64,000 bases of DNA. Source: Saccharothrix carnea (lineage in GTDB: Bacteria > Actinomycetota > Actinomycetes > Mycobacteriales > Pseudonocardiaceae). Positions 17,089-26,085 of the stretch are shown here, piece by piece. Made by a program: the position numbers and the translations under genes. Location: assembly GCF_003014735.1 (NCBI RefSeq), contig NZ_PYAX01000019.1:62001-126000 (forward strand), in the 5' to 3' direction. Positions within the stretch are counted from its first letter, which is position 1. Each line of letters opens with the position of its first letter. Under the pieces are notes generated by a model. That model was given only the letters and a program-made list of their open reading frames with translations. It was not told where the DNA came from and ran no database searches.

Positions 17089-18957
17089 TTAAGGTGCGGG
17101 GTACTCCGTGATGTAGACCGGAACACCGATCTTGGTCATGTCGGCCGCGTCGCCCACGCCGTTGACGACGTGGTCGATCACGCCCGCGCTGAGGTTGACG
17201 GTCATGATGTGGTGCAGCTTCACGCCCGGCGTCACGGGCACCTCGAAGCCGTTCTCGGTGTGGATCTGCGGGTTGTTCTGGTTGAACACGTACACGCCAC
17301 CACCGTGCAGGGTGTGCGTGCGCACGTGGTCGCCGACCTTGTAGCCGGCCCAGCCCTCGACGTCTCCCTTCATCCAGTCCGCCTGCGTCGGCGGGTCGTA
17401 GGGCAGCTCGTTCTGGTACAGCACGACGGTGCCGCGCTCGCCGTTCCAGACGGTGTTGTGCCGCTGGAAGTGCTCCACGAACAGGCCGGTCGCGGTCACG
17501 TCGTCACCGTTGACGACCACGCCGGTGAGGCCGGTGTTGGTGTTCCAGCGCTGGGTGTCGGTGAAGCCCTCGACGCCGTGGTCGGCACGCCACACCCAGG
17601 TGTGGTCGATGAGCACGTGGTCGCTGTTGACCTCCAGCGCGGTGTCGGTCTTGCCCACGTGCGGCCCGCCGACGCGGAAGTACACGTCCGACAGCGTGGT
17701 GGGGTTGCCCGGGTCGCTCGGCCGGTCGCCGTGCTTCTTGCCCACGCGCACCAGCACCGGGGACAGCTCGGTACCCGCGTCGACCGTGACGCCGGCGACG
17801 ACGATGCCGGGCGCGTCCGCGATGTCCAGCGGGGTCGAGCCGTTCACGGCGGTCAGCGTGGCGTGCCCGATGCCGAGGACCACGGTGTCGCGGCGCTTGA
17901 CCTCGATGCTGCGGGCGATGTCGTACACGCCCGGGGTGAGCAGCAGGTGCTTGCCGCGGGCGAGCTGGTTGTTGATGTCGCGCACCGAGTCACCGGGCTT
18001 GGCGACGAAGAAGTCGGACAGCGGGATGGTGCGGCCCGGCGTCTGGCCGTTCGCCCACGACACGCCGCTGGTGTTCTTCCGCGCGGACGGAACCCGGACG
18101 TTGTATCGGCCCTTGTCGTCGACGAACAGGTACGGCTTCTCGCGGCTCACCGGGGTGGTGTCGAGCGTGGTGTACGGCGGGTTCGGGAACGCCGCGTCGT
18201 CGGGAGCGCCCGAGACACCGGAGAACACCTGGTTCCACACGCCGTTCGACCAGCTGCCCAGCTCGCTGTTGCGGGTCAGCCACTGCTGCTGCGAGCCGTT
18301 GACGACGGACGGCAGCCGCGAGTCGGCGATGAAACCGCCGCTGGCGTACTGCGGGCCGGCGGTGCAGTAGTCCATCAGCGTGAACGTGCCGCTGGTGACG
18401 TTGAGCCGGCGCAGCGACACGGCCTGCGAGACGGCCCAGAAGTTGGCGCCGGCACGGCAGCCGTCCTGGCCCTTGCCGTCGATGTTGATCGTCAGGTTGC
18501 CGAGGGTGCGCCAGAAGTTCACCAGCGCCAGGCAGTTGGCCGTGCCGCCCTCGGTCAGGCAGCGGTTGTAGACCTCGACCTTGCCGTTGATCACCACGTC
18601 GGTGGGCGAGGCGCCGAGGCCGGCGATCTCGGTGTAGTAGCCGACCTTGAGCTGCAGCGGCTGCTCGGCGGTGCCGTACTGCCCCGGCTTGAACAGGTAC
18701 GCGTACCGCTGGGTGCCCATCTCGTTGTCGACCTGGGCGGCGTGCGTGGCGTCGAGCGCGGCCTGGATCTCGGCGACCGGCATGGACGGGTCGAACACCG
18801 TCACGTTCACGCCGAGGTCCTGCGTGCGCCGGGGCGGGTCGGCACTCACGGCCGGTGCCGCGGCCGTGGCGGCGGCGGCCAGGGCGAGACCGAGCACGAA
18901 CACCCGGCGCAGCCTCGCGGGAGCGCTCTCACGTCTGGCGTGGCGCATGATCGTCAT
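17089..18957 (-). CDS. Secreted right-handed parallel beta-helix protein
   Basis: About 622 residues. Start placed at ATG 18957, which has AGAGG 7 nt upstream; ATGs at 18963 and 18948 are alternatives. A signal peptide (ending about residue 38) is followed by repeated short beta-strand segments such as VINGKVEVYNRC, TLTAVNGSTPLDI, VLIDHTWVWRADHGVEG and VVVNGDDVTATGLFVEH, as in GH55-like/pectate-lyase-like beta-helices. Close actinobacterial relatives are often labelled 'adenylyl cyclase', which nothing in the sequence supports. A polysaccharide-binding or -cleaving role is inferred from the fold, secretion and the sugar-regulator boxes at its promoter. Confidence 0.82.
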   Translation of the reverse strand: MTIMRHARRESAPARLRRVFVLGLALAAAATAAAPAVSADPPRRTQDLGVNVTVFDPSMPVAEIQAALDATHAAQVDNEMGTQRYAYLFKPGQYGTAEQPLQLKVGYYTEIAGLGASPTDVVINGKVEVYNRCLTEGGTANCLALVNFWRTLGNLTINIDGKGQDGCRAGANFWAVSQAVSLRRLNVTSGTFTLMDYCTAGPQYASGGFIADSRLPSVVNGSQQQWLTRNSELGSWSNGVWNQVFSGVSGAPDDAAFPNPPYTTLDTTPVSREKPYLFVDDKGRYNVRVPSARKNTSGVSWANGQTPGRTIPLSDFFVAKPGDSVRDINNQLARGKHLLLTPGVYDIARSIEVKRRDTVVLGIGHATLTAVNGSTPLDIADAPGIVVAGVTVDAGTELSPVLVRVGKKHGDRPSDPGNPTTLSDVYFRVGGPHVGKTDTALEVNSDHVLIDHTWVWRADHGVEGFTDTQRWNTNTGLTGVVVNGDDVTATGLFVEHFQRHNTVWNGERGTVVLYQNELPYDPPTQADWMKGDVEGWAGYKVGDHVRTHTLHGGGVYVFNQNNPQIHTENGFEVPVTPGVKLHHIMTVNLSAGVIDHVVNGVGDAADMTKIGVPVYITEYPAP

Positions 18958-19010
18958 TGACATGCCTCTGAGGGTAGTGACGCCGACCACCGAACGTGAG
19001 AGCGCTCTCT
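18918..19010. promoter_or_regulatory. Two LacI/CebR-like boxes at the beta-helix gene
   Basis: One box at 18997-19010 (TGAGAGCGCTCTCT, containing the 12-bp palindrome GAGAGCGCTCTC) lies about 40 bp upstream of the start. A second at 18918-18931 (TGAGAGCGCTCCCG on the minus strand) lies inside the signal-peptide codons. They differ from the CebR consensus TGGGAGCGCTCCCA at three and two positions. Confidence 0.65.
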
Positions 19011-19212
19011 CAGGTTAGGCGAGGTCAGGCGTTGGCGGTGTGGAGTTGGCTATTTCTACTTCACGATCGGGCCCGGCGCCATGCCCGGAAACCACTATTT
19101 CGGACCGGTCCGACCGGGAAGAGCGGGCGGGATTCCGCTGCGCGGTGTGCTGGTCACTGATCGTGGATCCACAGACGCCTCGCCGAACCCGTACCCGCCC
19201 ACGACCCCCGGC

Positions 19213-21228
19213 TCAGTCCTTCCCCCGGGCCAGGCGCGACGGCCACCAGATGCGCCTGCCCACGTCCACCCCCAGCGCCGGCACCAGCAACGACCGGACC
19301 ACGAACGTGTCCAGCACCACGCCGAACGCCACGATGAACGCGATCTGCGCCAGGAACAGGATGGGCAGCACCGCCAACGCCGAGAACGTCGCCGCGAGCA
19401 CCACCCCCGCCGACGTGATCACCCCGCCCGTGATGGTCAACCCGCGCAGCACCCCGGCCCGCGTGCCCAGCGCCCCGGACTCCTCGCGCACCCGCGTCAT
19501 CAGGAAGATGTTGTAGTCGATCCCCAACGCCACCAGGAACACGAACCCGAACAGCGGCACCACCGGGTCGGCGCCCGGGAAGCCGAAGATCCCGTTGAAC
19601 ACCAGCGCCGCCACGCCCATGGTCGCGGCGAACGACAGCACCACCGTGGCGATCAGCAGCAACGGCGCCAGCAGCGACCGCAGCAGCAGCGCCAGCACCA
19701 GGAAGATCACCAGCAGCACGATCGGGATGATCACCAGCCGGTCGCGCTCGGACGTGGTCTGGGTGTCCAGCTGGGTGGCGGTGGGCCCGCCGACCTTGGC
19801 CTCGGCGTCCGGCACCGCCCGCACGGCGTCACGCAGGCGTTGCACGGTCGCCAGCGCCGCCTCGGAGTCCGCCGGGTCCTCCAGCACGACGTCCAGCCGC
19901 ACCAGCCCCGACGCCTCACCCGCCGGCCGCACCTCCGACACGCCCTCCACGTCCGCCGCCCCGGCCACCGCCTCCGCCTGCCCGGCACGCGCGAGCACGA
20001 CGGTCGGCGCGCCGCTGCCGCCGGGGAAGTGCCGGGACAGCACCTCCTGCCCGGCCACCGAGTCGACCTCGGTGAGGAACACGTCCGACTGGGCCGTGCC
20101 GGACGCCTTGAGCTGTGGCACGAACGCCACGCCCACCAGCAGCACCAGCGTGGTCAGCACCCACGTGGCCCGCGGCCGGGCGGAGATCAGCCCGGCCACC
20201 CGCGCCCACAGCCCGCTCGCCTCCGGGTGCGGCGAGCCGAGCTTCGGGCGCAGCGGCCAGAACGCCGACCGGCCGAGCAGCACGAGCACCGCGGGCAGGA
20301 ACGTCACCGAGGCCAGCAGCGCCGCGCCGATCCCGATCGCGGCCACCGGCCCGAGGCCCTTGTTGGAGTTGAGGTCGCTGAACAGCAGGCACAGCACGCC
20401 GAGCACGACCGTGCCCGCGGACGCGGCGATCGGCTCGATCGTGGCCCGCCACGCCACCCGCATCGCCTGGTAGCGGTCCTCGGTGTCGCGCAGCTCCTCC
20501 CGGAACCGCGACACCAGCAGCAACGCGTAGTCCGTGGCCGCGCCGAACACCAGGATGAACAGGATGCCCTGGCTCTGGCCGTTGAGGTCGATGACGTCGG
20601 CGTCCGCGAGCAGGTACACGGCGAGGCTGGCCAGGCCGAGCGCGAACACCCCGGACAGCAGCACCACCAGCGGCAGCAGCGGGCTGCGGTAGACCAGCAC
20701 GAGGATCAGCGCCACCACCGCGCCGGCGACCAGGAGCAGCAGGCCGTCGATGCCGCTGAACGCCTCCTTCAGGTCGGCGACCTGCGCGGCCGGACCGGTC
20801 ACCAGCACGGTGAGCCCGTCCGGCGGGTCGGCCACCTTCGCCCGGATGGCCTCCACCGCGCCCGCCGGGTCGGCCGGGTCGACCGCGATGACGACCTGCG
20901 CGGCCTGGTCGTCGCGCGGCGACGGGATCACCGGTGACGCCTCGCCGGCGAACCCCCGGCCGCCCAGGTACTCACGGTCTGCGGGGGTGAGGCCGGAGGC
21001 GCGTTCGGCCACCACGACCGCGGGCAGGCCGCGCGCCTCACCGAACGCCTTGACCTGCTCGGACACCTCCGTCGCCTCGGCCGACGCGGGCAGGAACGCG
21101 GTGCTGTCGTTGACCGCGACCTCGCTCAGCTTGCCCGCGAACGGGCCGGAGAAGCCGCCGAGCGCGAGCCACGCGACCGCCACGAGGGCGGGCAACAACC
21201 AGCGGGTGCGGGAGCGGGTCGCGTGCAC
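19213..21228 (-). CDS. MMPL-family RND-type transporter
   Basis: 671 residues from a GTG start. Two homologous halves, each with one N-terminal TM helix, a large extracytoplasmic domain (about residues 30-160 and 380-480) and a bundle of five TM helices, with the charged membrane segment ATDYALLLVSRFREEL and the matching LGIDYNIFLMTRVREES. Such proteins export lipids or small hydrophobic molecules using the proton gradient. It is divergent from a MarR regulator with palindromes in between, the classic arrangement for a drug- or metabolite-induced pump. The GGAGG ribosome-binding site lies inside one palindrome. Confidence 0.93.
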   Translation of the reverse strand: MHATRSRTRWLLPALVAVAWLALGGFSGPFAGKLSEVAVNDSTAFLPASAEATEVSEQVKAFGEARGLPAVVVAERASGLTPADREYLGGRGFAGEASPVIPSPRDDQAAQVVIAVDPADPAGAVEAIRAKVADPPDGLTVLVTGPAAQVADLKEAFSGIDGLLLLVAGAVVALILVLVYRSPLLPLVVLLSGVFALGLASLAVYLLADADVIDLNGQSQGILFILVFGAATDYALLLVSRFREELRDTEDRYQAMRVAWRATIEPIAASAGTVVLGVLCLLFSDLNSNKGLGPVAAIGIGAALLASVTFLPAVLVLLGRSAFWPLRPKLGSPHPEASGLWARVAGLISARPRATWVLTTLVLLVGVAFVPQLKASGTAQSDVFLTEVDSVAGQEVLSRHFPGGSGAPTVVLARAGQAEAVAGAADVEGVSEVRPAGEASGLVRLDVVLEDPADSEAALATVQRLRDAVRAVPDAEAKVGGPTATQLDTQTTSERDRLVIIPIVLLVIFLVLALLLRSLLAPLLLIATVVLSFAATMGVAALVFNGIFGFPGADPVVPLFGFVFLVALGIDYNIFLMTRVREESGALGTRAGVLRGLTITGGVITSAGVVLAATFSALAVLPILFLAQIAFIVAFGVVLDTFVVRSLLVPALGVDVGRRIWWPSRLARGKD

Positions 21229-21235
21229 GGGAGAA

Positions 21236-21284
21236 TGACCTCCGAGGTCACTTGGTTCGACGGTCCAATAGTTCGGCCGTCGAA
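21236..21284. promoter_or_regulatory. Two palindromes between mmpL and marR
   Basis: Palindrome A at 21236-21250 is perfect: TGACCTC-C-GAGGTCA, and includes the ribosome-binding site of the MMPL gene. Palindrome B at 21256-21284 has perfect 8-bp arms TTCGACGG / CCGTCGAA with a 13-nt spacer and lies just upstream of the MarR start. Either could be the MarR operator; B has the size usual for MarR dimers. Confidence 0.65.
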
Positions 21285-21302
21285 AGAATAACGGGAGGGC
21301 GC

Positions 21303-21773
21303 ATGGCCGACAACTCGGCCCTGGTCAGGTTGCTCCGGCAGCTCACGGTCGAAACCGACCGCTTCGTGGAGCTGTTCGGCGAGAAGCAGCGGATGCACCG
21401 CACGGACCTCAACGCCCTCGCGGTGATCATGGACGCGCGGTGGAGCGGCGAGCCGATGTCGCCCTCCAGGCTGGCCGAGGCACTGCACCTGAGCGCGTCC
21501 GCGACCACGTCCGTGCTCGACCGGCTGGAGGCGTCCGGGCACGTCGAACGCGCGCGCAACCCGCACGACCGGCGCAAGGTCGAGCTGCGCACGTCGGACA
21601 AGGCGCTGGAGCTGGGCCGAGGCTTCTTCCAACCGCTCGACGGCGCGTTCACCCGGGCGTGGGAGCAGTTCAGCGACGCCGACAAGGAGGTCATCGCCCG
21701 GTTCCTGAGCGCGAGCATCGACGCCACCGTGTCCGTGCGGGCGGGCCTGGCGTCGCCCGCCCGCCCGGAGTGA
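21303..21773 (+). CDS. MarR-family transcriptional regulator
   Basis: 156 residues from an ATG with GGGAGG upstream. Winged HTH with the recognition helix SPSRLAEALHLSASATTSVLDRLEASGHVERARNP split by the usual wing DRRKVEL, flanked by dimerisation helices. Divergent from the MMPL pump and followed 78 bp later by a glycosyltransferase gene, so it may control both. Ligand unknown. Confidence 0.92.
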   Translation: MADNSALVRLLRQLTVETDRFVELFGEKQRMHRTDLNALAVIMDARWSGEPMSPSRLAEALHLSASATTSVLDRLEASGHVERARNPHDRRKVELRTSDKALELGRGFFQPLDGAFTRAWEQFSDADKEVIARFLSASIDATVSVRAGLASPARPE

Positions 21774-21851
21774 TCTTCGCCTCGTCGCCGGAAACGCCCT
21801 GAACGGACGAAATTCACCCGTCGTAGAAAAAATCTCGCTACGCTCGAACCA

Positions 21852-22991
21852 GTGCGAATCCTCTTCTCGAGCCTCGGCTCACACGGACACACGTATCCCT
21901 TGCTGCCGCTCGCGATCGCCGCTCGCGAGCAGGGCCACGACGTCACCTACGTCACGAGCGAGGCGTTCGCGAACGCCTTGACCCCGCACGGCATCGAGCA
22001 CGTCACCGGCGGCCTGGACTTGCGCGCGGCGGCCGCGGAGGCGGGTGCCGACCCGCAGCGGGCGCAAGACGTCTCCCCCGAGCTCATCTCCTACGTCTTC
22101 GGCTCGGTGCTGCCGCGCCGCTTCGCCGCGGACGTGGCGCCGGTCATCGCCGACCGCAAGCCCGACCTGGTCGTGCACGAGTTCGGCAACCCCGGCGCGG
22201 GCCTGGCCGCGAAGATCGCCGGCGTACCCGCCCTGTGCCACTCGTTCGGGCGAGTGTTGCGGAGCCACGAACTCGCCGACGTCGTGCAGGCTCACCTGCG
22301 GGAGGTCGCCGCGGACCTCGGCGTCGAACTGCCCGAGGGCGACGTGATGGCGTTGGGCAACCCGTACCTGGACATCTGCCCGCCGTCCGTGCAGGAGCCG
22401 GCGTTCCTGGCCGAGGCGGTGGACCGGATCCCGCTGCGGCCGGTGCCGTTCGCCGAGCCGGGCGAGCTGCCGCAGTGGGTGCTCGACCACCGGGAACCGC
22501 TGGTGTACCTGACGCTGGGCACGGCGTTCGGCGAGGTGGGTGTGCTGCGCACGGCCATCGACGGCCTGGCCGCGGTGGACGCCAGGGTGCTCGTGGCCGC
22601 CGGGCCCACCATCGACGCCGACGCGATCGGCGGGCTGCCGGACAACGTCGCGGTGCTGGAGTGGGTACCGCAGGCCGACCTGCTGCCGCACGTGGACCTC
22701 GTCGTGCACCACGGCGGCAGCGGCACGACGCTGGGCACGTTCGGCGCGGGCGTGCCGCAGCTGGTCCTGCCGCAGGGCGCCGACCAGTTCGGCAACGCCG
22801 AGGCGGTGGCCGAGGCCGGGCTGGGCGACCGGTTGCTCGGCGAGGACGTGACGGCCGAGGCGATCACCGACCGGGCGCGGCACCTGCTCGCCGACGAGGC
22901 CGTGCGGGGCGCGGCGCGCGCGATCGCCGACGAGGTGGCCGCCATGCCGTCGCCGCACGACGTGGCCCGCACCCTGCCCGACTACGCCTGA
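21852..22991 (+). CDS. UGT-like (GT1/MGT) glycosyltransferase
   Basis: 379 residues from a GTG start. GT-B fold with the N-terminal acceptor domain (FSSLGSHGHTYPLLPLA) and the C-terminal nucleotide-sugar motif WVPQADLLPHVDLVVHHGGSGTTLGTFGAGVPQLVLPQGADQF in shortened form, including the catalytic-region HHGGSGT. Members transfer sugars to macrolides, aromatic polyketides or flavonoids, for biosynthesis or self-protection. The neighbouring MarR/MMPL pair suggests a detoxification role, but no aglycone pathway is adjacent. Confidence 0.88.
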   Translation: MRILFSSLGSHGHTYPLLPLAIAAREQGHDVTYVTSEAFANALTPHGIEHVTGGLDLRAAAAEAGADPQRAQDVSPELISYVFGSVLPRRFAADVAPVIADRKPDLVVHEFGNPGAGLAAKIAGVPALCHSFGRVLRSHELADVVQAHLREVAADLGVELPEGDVMALGNPYLDICPPSVQEPAFLAEAVDRIPLRPVPFAEPGELPQWVLDHREPLVYLTLGTAFGEVGVLRTAIDGLAAVDARVLVAAGPTIDADAIGGLPDNVAVLEWVPQADLLPHVDLVVHHGGSGTTLGTFGAGVPQLVLPQGADQFGNAEAVAEAGLGDRLLGEDVTAEAITDRARHLLADEAVRGAARAIADEVAAMPSPHDVARTLPDYA

Positions 22992-23187
22992 ACACCCGCG
23001 CGCACCGGCTGACCGTGCCACCCGGGGTCGCGGTCAGGCGGTGCGCCCCCGCACCGTTGCTTAACGCGTAAGCACAGGCCACTCAGCGCAACTATCGCGC
23101 CGCTCGTCGTGGCGTGCTTGACCGGTTAATTTGACCACTGCCAACGTCGGCGACGCCACCAAAGACGACTGGCGTTGGGAGACCTTC

Positions 23188-24405
23188 ATGGCAAGACACG
23201 TGGGGACACTGGCCGTGATCGCCGCGCTCGTGGCGACGGCGGTGACGCAGCCGACCGCGACCGCGCACGGCAAGCCCTGGGTGGCCGGCTGGGCGGCGAG
23301 TCCCGTGGTGGGCAGCGAGATCCCGTGGAGCGACTGCCCGGCGGGCGAGGGGCTGCGCGACCAGACCGTGCGCAACGTGGTGTTCCTCAGCGCGGGCGGC
23401 GAGTCGGTGCGGGTGCGGCTGACCAACGCGTTCGGCGGCACGCCGCTGCGGGTGGGTCGGGCGACGGTCGCGGTGCAGGCCTCGGGTGACGCGGCGGTGC
23501 CCGGCACGGTGCGCACGTTGACGTTCCAGGGCAGGCGGTCCGTCACGGTGCCGCCCGGCCGGGAGCTGTTCAGCGACCCGGTCCGGCTGGACGTCAAGGC
23601 GCTGTCCACGCTGCTGGTGAGCGCGTACGTGCCGGAGGCCACCGGTCCGCTGACCAACCACCCGTTCACCGCGCAGGGCAACTACCTGGCCGCCGGTGAC
23701 CGGACCGGCGTGCTGTCCGGCGGGTTCCAGGACACCCCGTGCTGGATGGTCGTCAACGGCGTCGACGTCGCACCCGCCAAGCGGGTCGCGGGCACGGTGG
23801 TGGCGTTCGGCGACTCGATCACCGACACCGCCAACACCACCGGCAACGCCAACCGCCGCTGGCCGGACTTCCTGGCCAGGCGGCTGAACGCGGTGCCGGG
23901 CCGCACGCTGTCCGTGGTGAACGCGGGCCTGGGCGGCAACCGCCTCATCGCCGACCGCGACGAGCCGTTCTGGGGCGTGGCGGGCGTGACCCGGGTGCAG
24001 CGCGACGTGCTGTCGCAGACCGGCGTCAAGGCGATGATCCTGCTGGAGGCGGTCAACGACATCGGCTACAGCGCGTCGGCCGAGGACCTGATCGCCGGGC
24101 ACCGCGCGGTGATCGCGCAGGCGCGCGCCAAGGGCGTGAAGGTCTACGGCGGCACGATCCTGCCGTTCAAGGGGTCGTTCATCTGGACCGAGGAGCGCGA
24201 GGCGACCTGGCGGACGCTCAACGACTGGATCCGCACGTCCGGCGAGTTCGACGGCGTGGTCGACTTCGCCGCCGCGACCGCCGTGCCCGGCGACCCGGCC
24301 ACGTTGAACCCGGCCTACGACAGCGGCGACCACCTGCACCCGAACGACGCGGGCACGGAAGCCATGGCGAACGCGGTCGACCTGGCGATGCTGCTCGACC
24401 GCTGA
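23188..24405 (+). CDS. Secreted SGNH/GDSL hydrolase
   Basis: 405 residues from an ATG with GGGAG upstream and a signal peptide ending near residue 26. A jelly-roll-like N-terminal domain precedes the SGNH core: block I VVAFGDSITD (Ser210), block II NAGLGGN, block III EAVNDIG, block V DHLHPND with catalytic Asp and His. This combination is found in exported actinobacterial esterases acting on acylated polysaccharides or lipids. It sits among other secreted polymer-degrading enzymes. Confidence 0.9.
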   Translation: MARHVGTLAVIAALVATAVTQPTATAHGKPWVAGWAASPVVGSEIPWSDCPAGEGLRDQTVRNVVFLSAGGESVRVRLTNAFGGTPLRVGRATVAVQASGDAAVPGTVRTLTFQGRRSVTVPPGRELFSDPVRLDVKALSTLLVSAYVPEATGPLTNHPFTAQGNYLAAGDRTGVLSGGFQDTPCWMVVNGVDVAPAKRVAGTVVAFGDSITDTANTTGNANRRWPDFLARRLNAVPGRTLSVVNAGLGGNRLIADRDEPFWGVAGVTRVQRDVLSQTGVKAMILLEAVNDIGYSASAEDLIAGHRAVIAQARAKGVKVYGGTILPFKGSFIWTEEREATWRTLNDWIRTSGEFDGVVDFAAATAVPGDPATLNPAYDSGDHLHPNDAGTEAMANAVDLAMLLDR

Positions 24406-24413
24406 CCCGCACC

Positions 24414-24456
24414 GCTGTCCGGGGCGGGTGCGCTGTCGGCGAACGCCCCGGACAGC
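24414..24456 (+). terminator. Hairpin after the SGNH hydrolase gene
   Basis: A perfect 13-bp stem, GCTGTCCGGGGCG (24414-24426) with CGCCCCGGACAGC (24444-24456), and a 17-nt loop, nine bases after the stop codon. Confidence 0.75.
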
Positions 24457-24508
24457 ACGGCTCCCGAAGGGCACGATCGGGGTGTGATCGTGTGACCGGG
24501 AGGCGCCG

Positions 24509-25417
24509 ATGGACCCGCTGGACGCGTACTCGCAGGCCGTGATCGCGGTGGCGAAGTCGGTCACGCCGCACGTGGCCAGCGTGCGGATGCCGCGCGGCAC
24601 GGGATCGGCGGTCGTGTTCACCGACGACGGCTACCTGTTGACCAACGCGCACGTCGTCGACAGCAGCCGTGAGGGCACGGCGGTGTTCGCGGACGGCGCC
24701 GAGTCGCCGTTCACCGTCGTCGGCGCCGATCCCCTGGCGGACCTGGCCGTGCTCAAGGTGTCGGCGGACGCGCCGGGCGCGGCGGAGTTCGGCGACGCCG
24801 ACCGCCTGCAGGTCGGTCAGCTCGTGATCGCGGTCGGCAACCCGCTGGGCCTGGCGGGCTCGGTGACCGCGGGTGTGGTCAGCGCGCTGGGCCGGGCCGT
24901 GCCGGTGAGCAACGGCCGGGCCGGGCGGGTGATCGAGGACGTGATCCAGACCGACGCGGCGCTCAACCCGGGCAACTCCGGCGGCGCGCTGGCGAACTCC
25001 GCCGGCGAGGTGGTCGGCATCAACACCGCGTTGGCGGGCATCGGACTGGGACTGGCGATCCCGATGAACAGCACCACCCGGCGGATCCTGTCGACGCTGA
25101 TGGTCGAGGGCCGGGTGCGGCGGGCGTACCTGGGGGTGGTCGGCGCGCCCGCGCCCCTGCCGGACGCCGTCGCCGAGCGCACCGGCCAACGCGCGGGCGT
25201 GCGGCTGGTGCAGGTCGTGCCCGGCGGTCCGGCCGAACGGGCGGGCCTGCGCGACGGCGACCTGGTGCTCAGTGTGGCCCGCACCCGGGTCAGCGACGCC
25301 CAGGGCATCCAGCGGCAGCTGTTCGCCGAGGCCATCGGCCTACCGCTGCCGGTGACCGTCCTGCGCAACGGCGCGATGGTCGACGTGATCGCCACGCCCA
25401 CCGAGCTGACCGCGTAA
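24509..25417 (+). CDS. HtrA/DegP-like serine protease with PDZ domain
   Basis: 302 residues. Trypsin-like catalytic domain with His in LLTNAHVVDS, Asp in DPLADLAVLKV and Ser in NPGNSGGAL, then one PDZ domain (about 205-295) with GGPAERAGLRDGDLVLSV. Unlike the usual actinobacterial HtrA proteins it has no N-terminal cytoplasmic domain, TM helix or signal peptide, so it may act in the cytoplasm or be anchored by a partner. Its 3' end overlaps the convergent acetyltransferase gene. Confidence 0.9.
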   Translation: MDPLDAYSQAVIAVAKSVTPHVASVRMPRGTGSAVVFTDDGYLLTNAHVVDSSREGTAVFADGAESPFTVVGADPLADLAVLKVSADAPGAAEFGDADRLQVGQLVIAVGNPLGLAGSVTAGVVSALGRAVPVSNGRAGRVIEDVIQTDAALNPGNSGGALANSAGEVVGINTALAGIGLGLAIPMNSTTRRILSTLMVEGRVRRAYLGVVGAPAPLPDAVAERTGQRAGVRLVQVVPGGPAERAGLRDGDLVLSVARTRVSDAQGIQRQLFAEAIGLPLPVTVLRNGAMVDVIATPTELTA

Positions 25418-25969
25418 CGGCATCGCGAACCGCCGGCACCCGTGCACCCGCGCGAACTCGCGCCGCAGCCCAGCCTCCTCCGCCGGTTCCGCGTGCAGGA
25501 ACGCCCTCACCACGCGCAGTCCCGGACGCGGGACGACGGCGCGCGCCGGTTCGTCGGCCGACGTGCGCTGATCGGCGATCACGTGCAGGTAGTGGTCGCT
25601 CTCGCTGAAGCCCATGGCGCGGTACCAGCGCAACGTCGGCGGGTAGTCCCGGGTCCACGCGTCCAGCGTGGTCGCGCCGAGCGCCCGGGCCCGGCTCTTC
25701 GCCCGTGACAGCAGCGCGCCGCCGATACCCCGGTGCTGGTGGTCGGGGTGGACGGCGATGGTCTCGATGGTGGCCAGGTCGCCGTGGAGGGCCAGGTCGA
25801 GGATGCCGATGACCACGTCACCGTCCACCGCCACGAGCTCGGCACCGCCGACCTCGGGTTTCGCCGGGACCGCGTCGTCGTGCACGGCGGTACCCAGGAA
25901 CGACAGCACCCGGCACCTCAACCACGACGGCTCGTCCTCGGCGACGTAGTCGCGCACCGCATACCCCAT
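25340..25969 (-). CDS. GNAT-family N-acetyltransferase
   Basis: 209 residues from ATG 25969. The acetyl-CoA loop is clear (IAVHPDHQHRGIGGALLSRAKSRARALG) and is followed by LRWYRAMGFSESDHYLHV. Homologous domains end around CRRFAMPL; the last 25 or so residues here continue in frame across the stop of the convergent protease gene and look like noise. Either the true stop was lost by mutation or the tail is tolerated. Acyl acceptor unknown. Confidence 0.82.
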   Translation of the reverse strand: MGYAVRDYVAEDEPSWLRCRVLSFLGTAVHDDAVPAKPEVGGAELVAVDGDVVIGILDLALHGDLATIETIAVHPDHQHRGIGGALLSRAKSRARALGATTLDAWTRDYPPTLRWYRAMGFSESDHYLHVIADQRTSADEPARAVVPRPGLRVVRAFLHAEPAEEAGLRREFARVHGCRRFAMPLRGQLGGRGDHVDHRAVAQDGHRQR

Positions 25970-26085
25970 CGCGACAGCCTGCCCGATCACGTCGCGCGGG
26001 CGTACCGATTTCGCGGCGGGCCGAAGGCAACCATCCGCATCCGCCGAGTGGTAGTACCTGCGTCGGACGAGGGCGAGGGGCCGCG

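Noticed and set aside
17089..18957. Adenylate cyclase
   Set aside because: Although similar proteins are often so named, no cyclase motif is present; the sequence has a signal peptide and beta-helix repeats.
19081..20937. Plus-strand open frame of 618 codons opposite the MMPL gene
   Set aside because: The product is rich in Arg, His and Gln and mirrors the codon bias of the real MMPL gene on the other strand.
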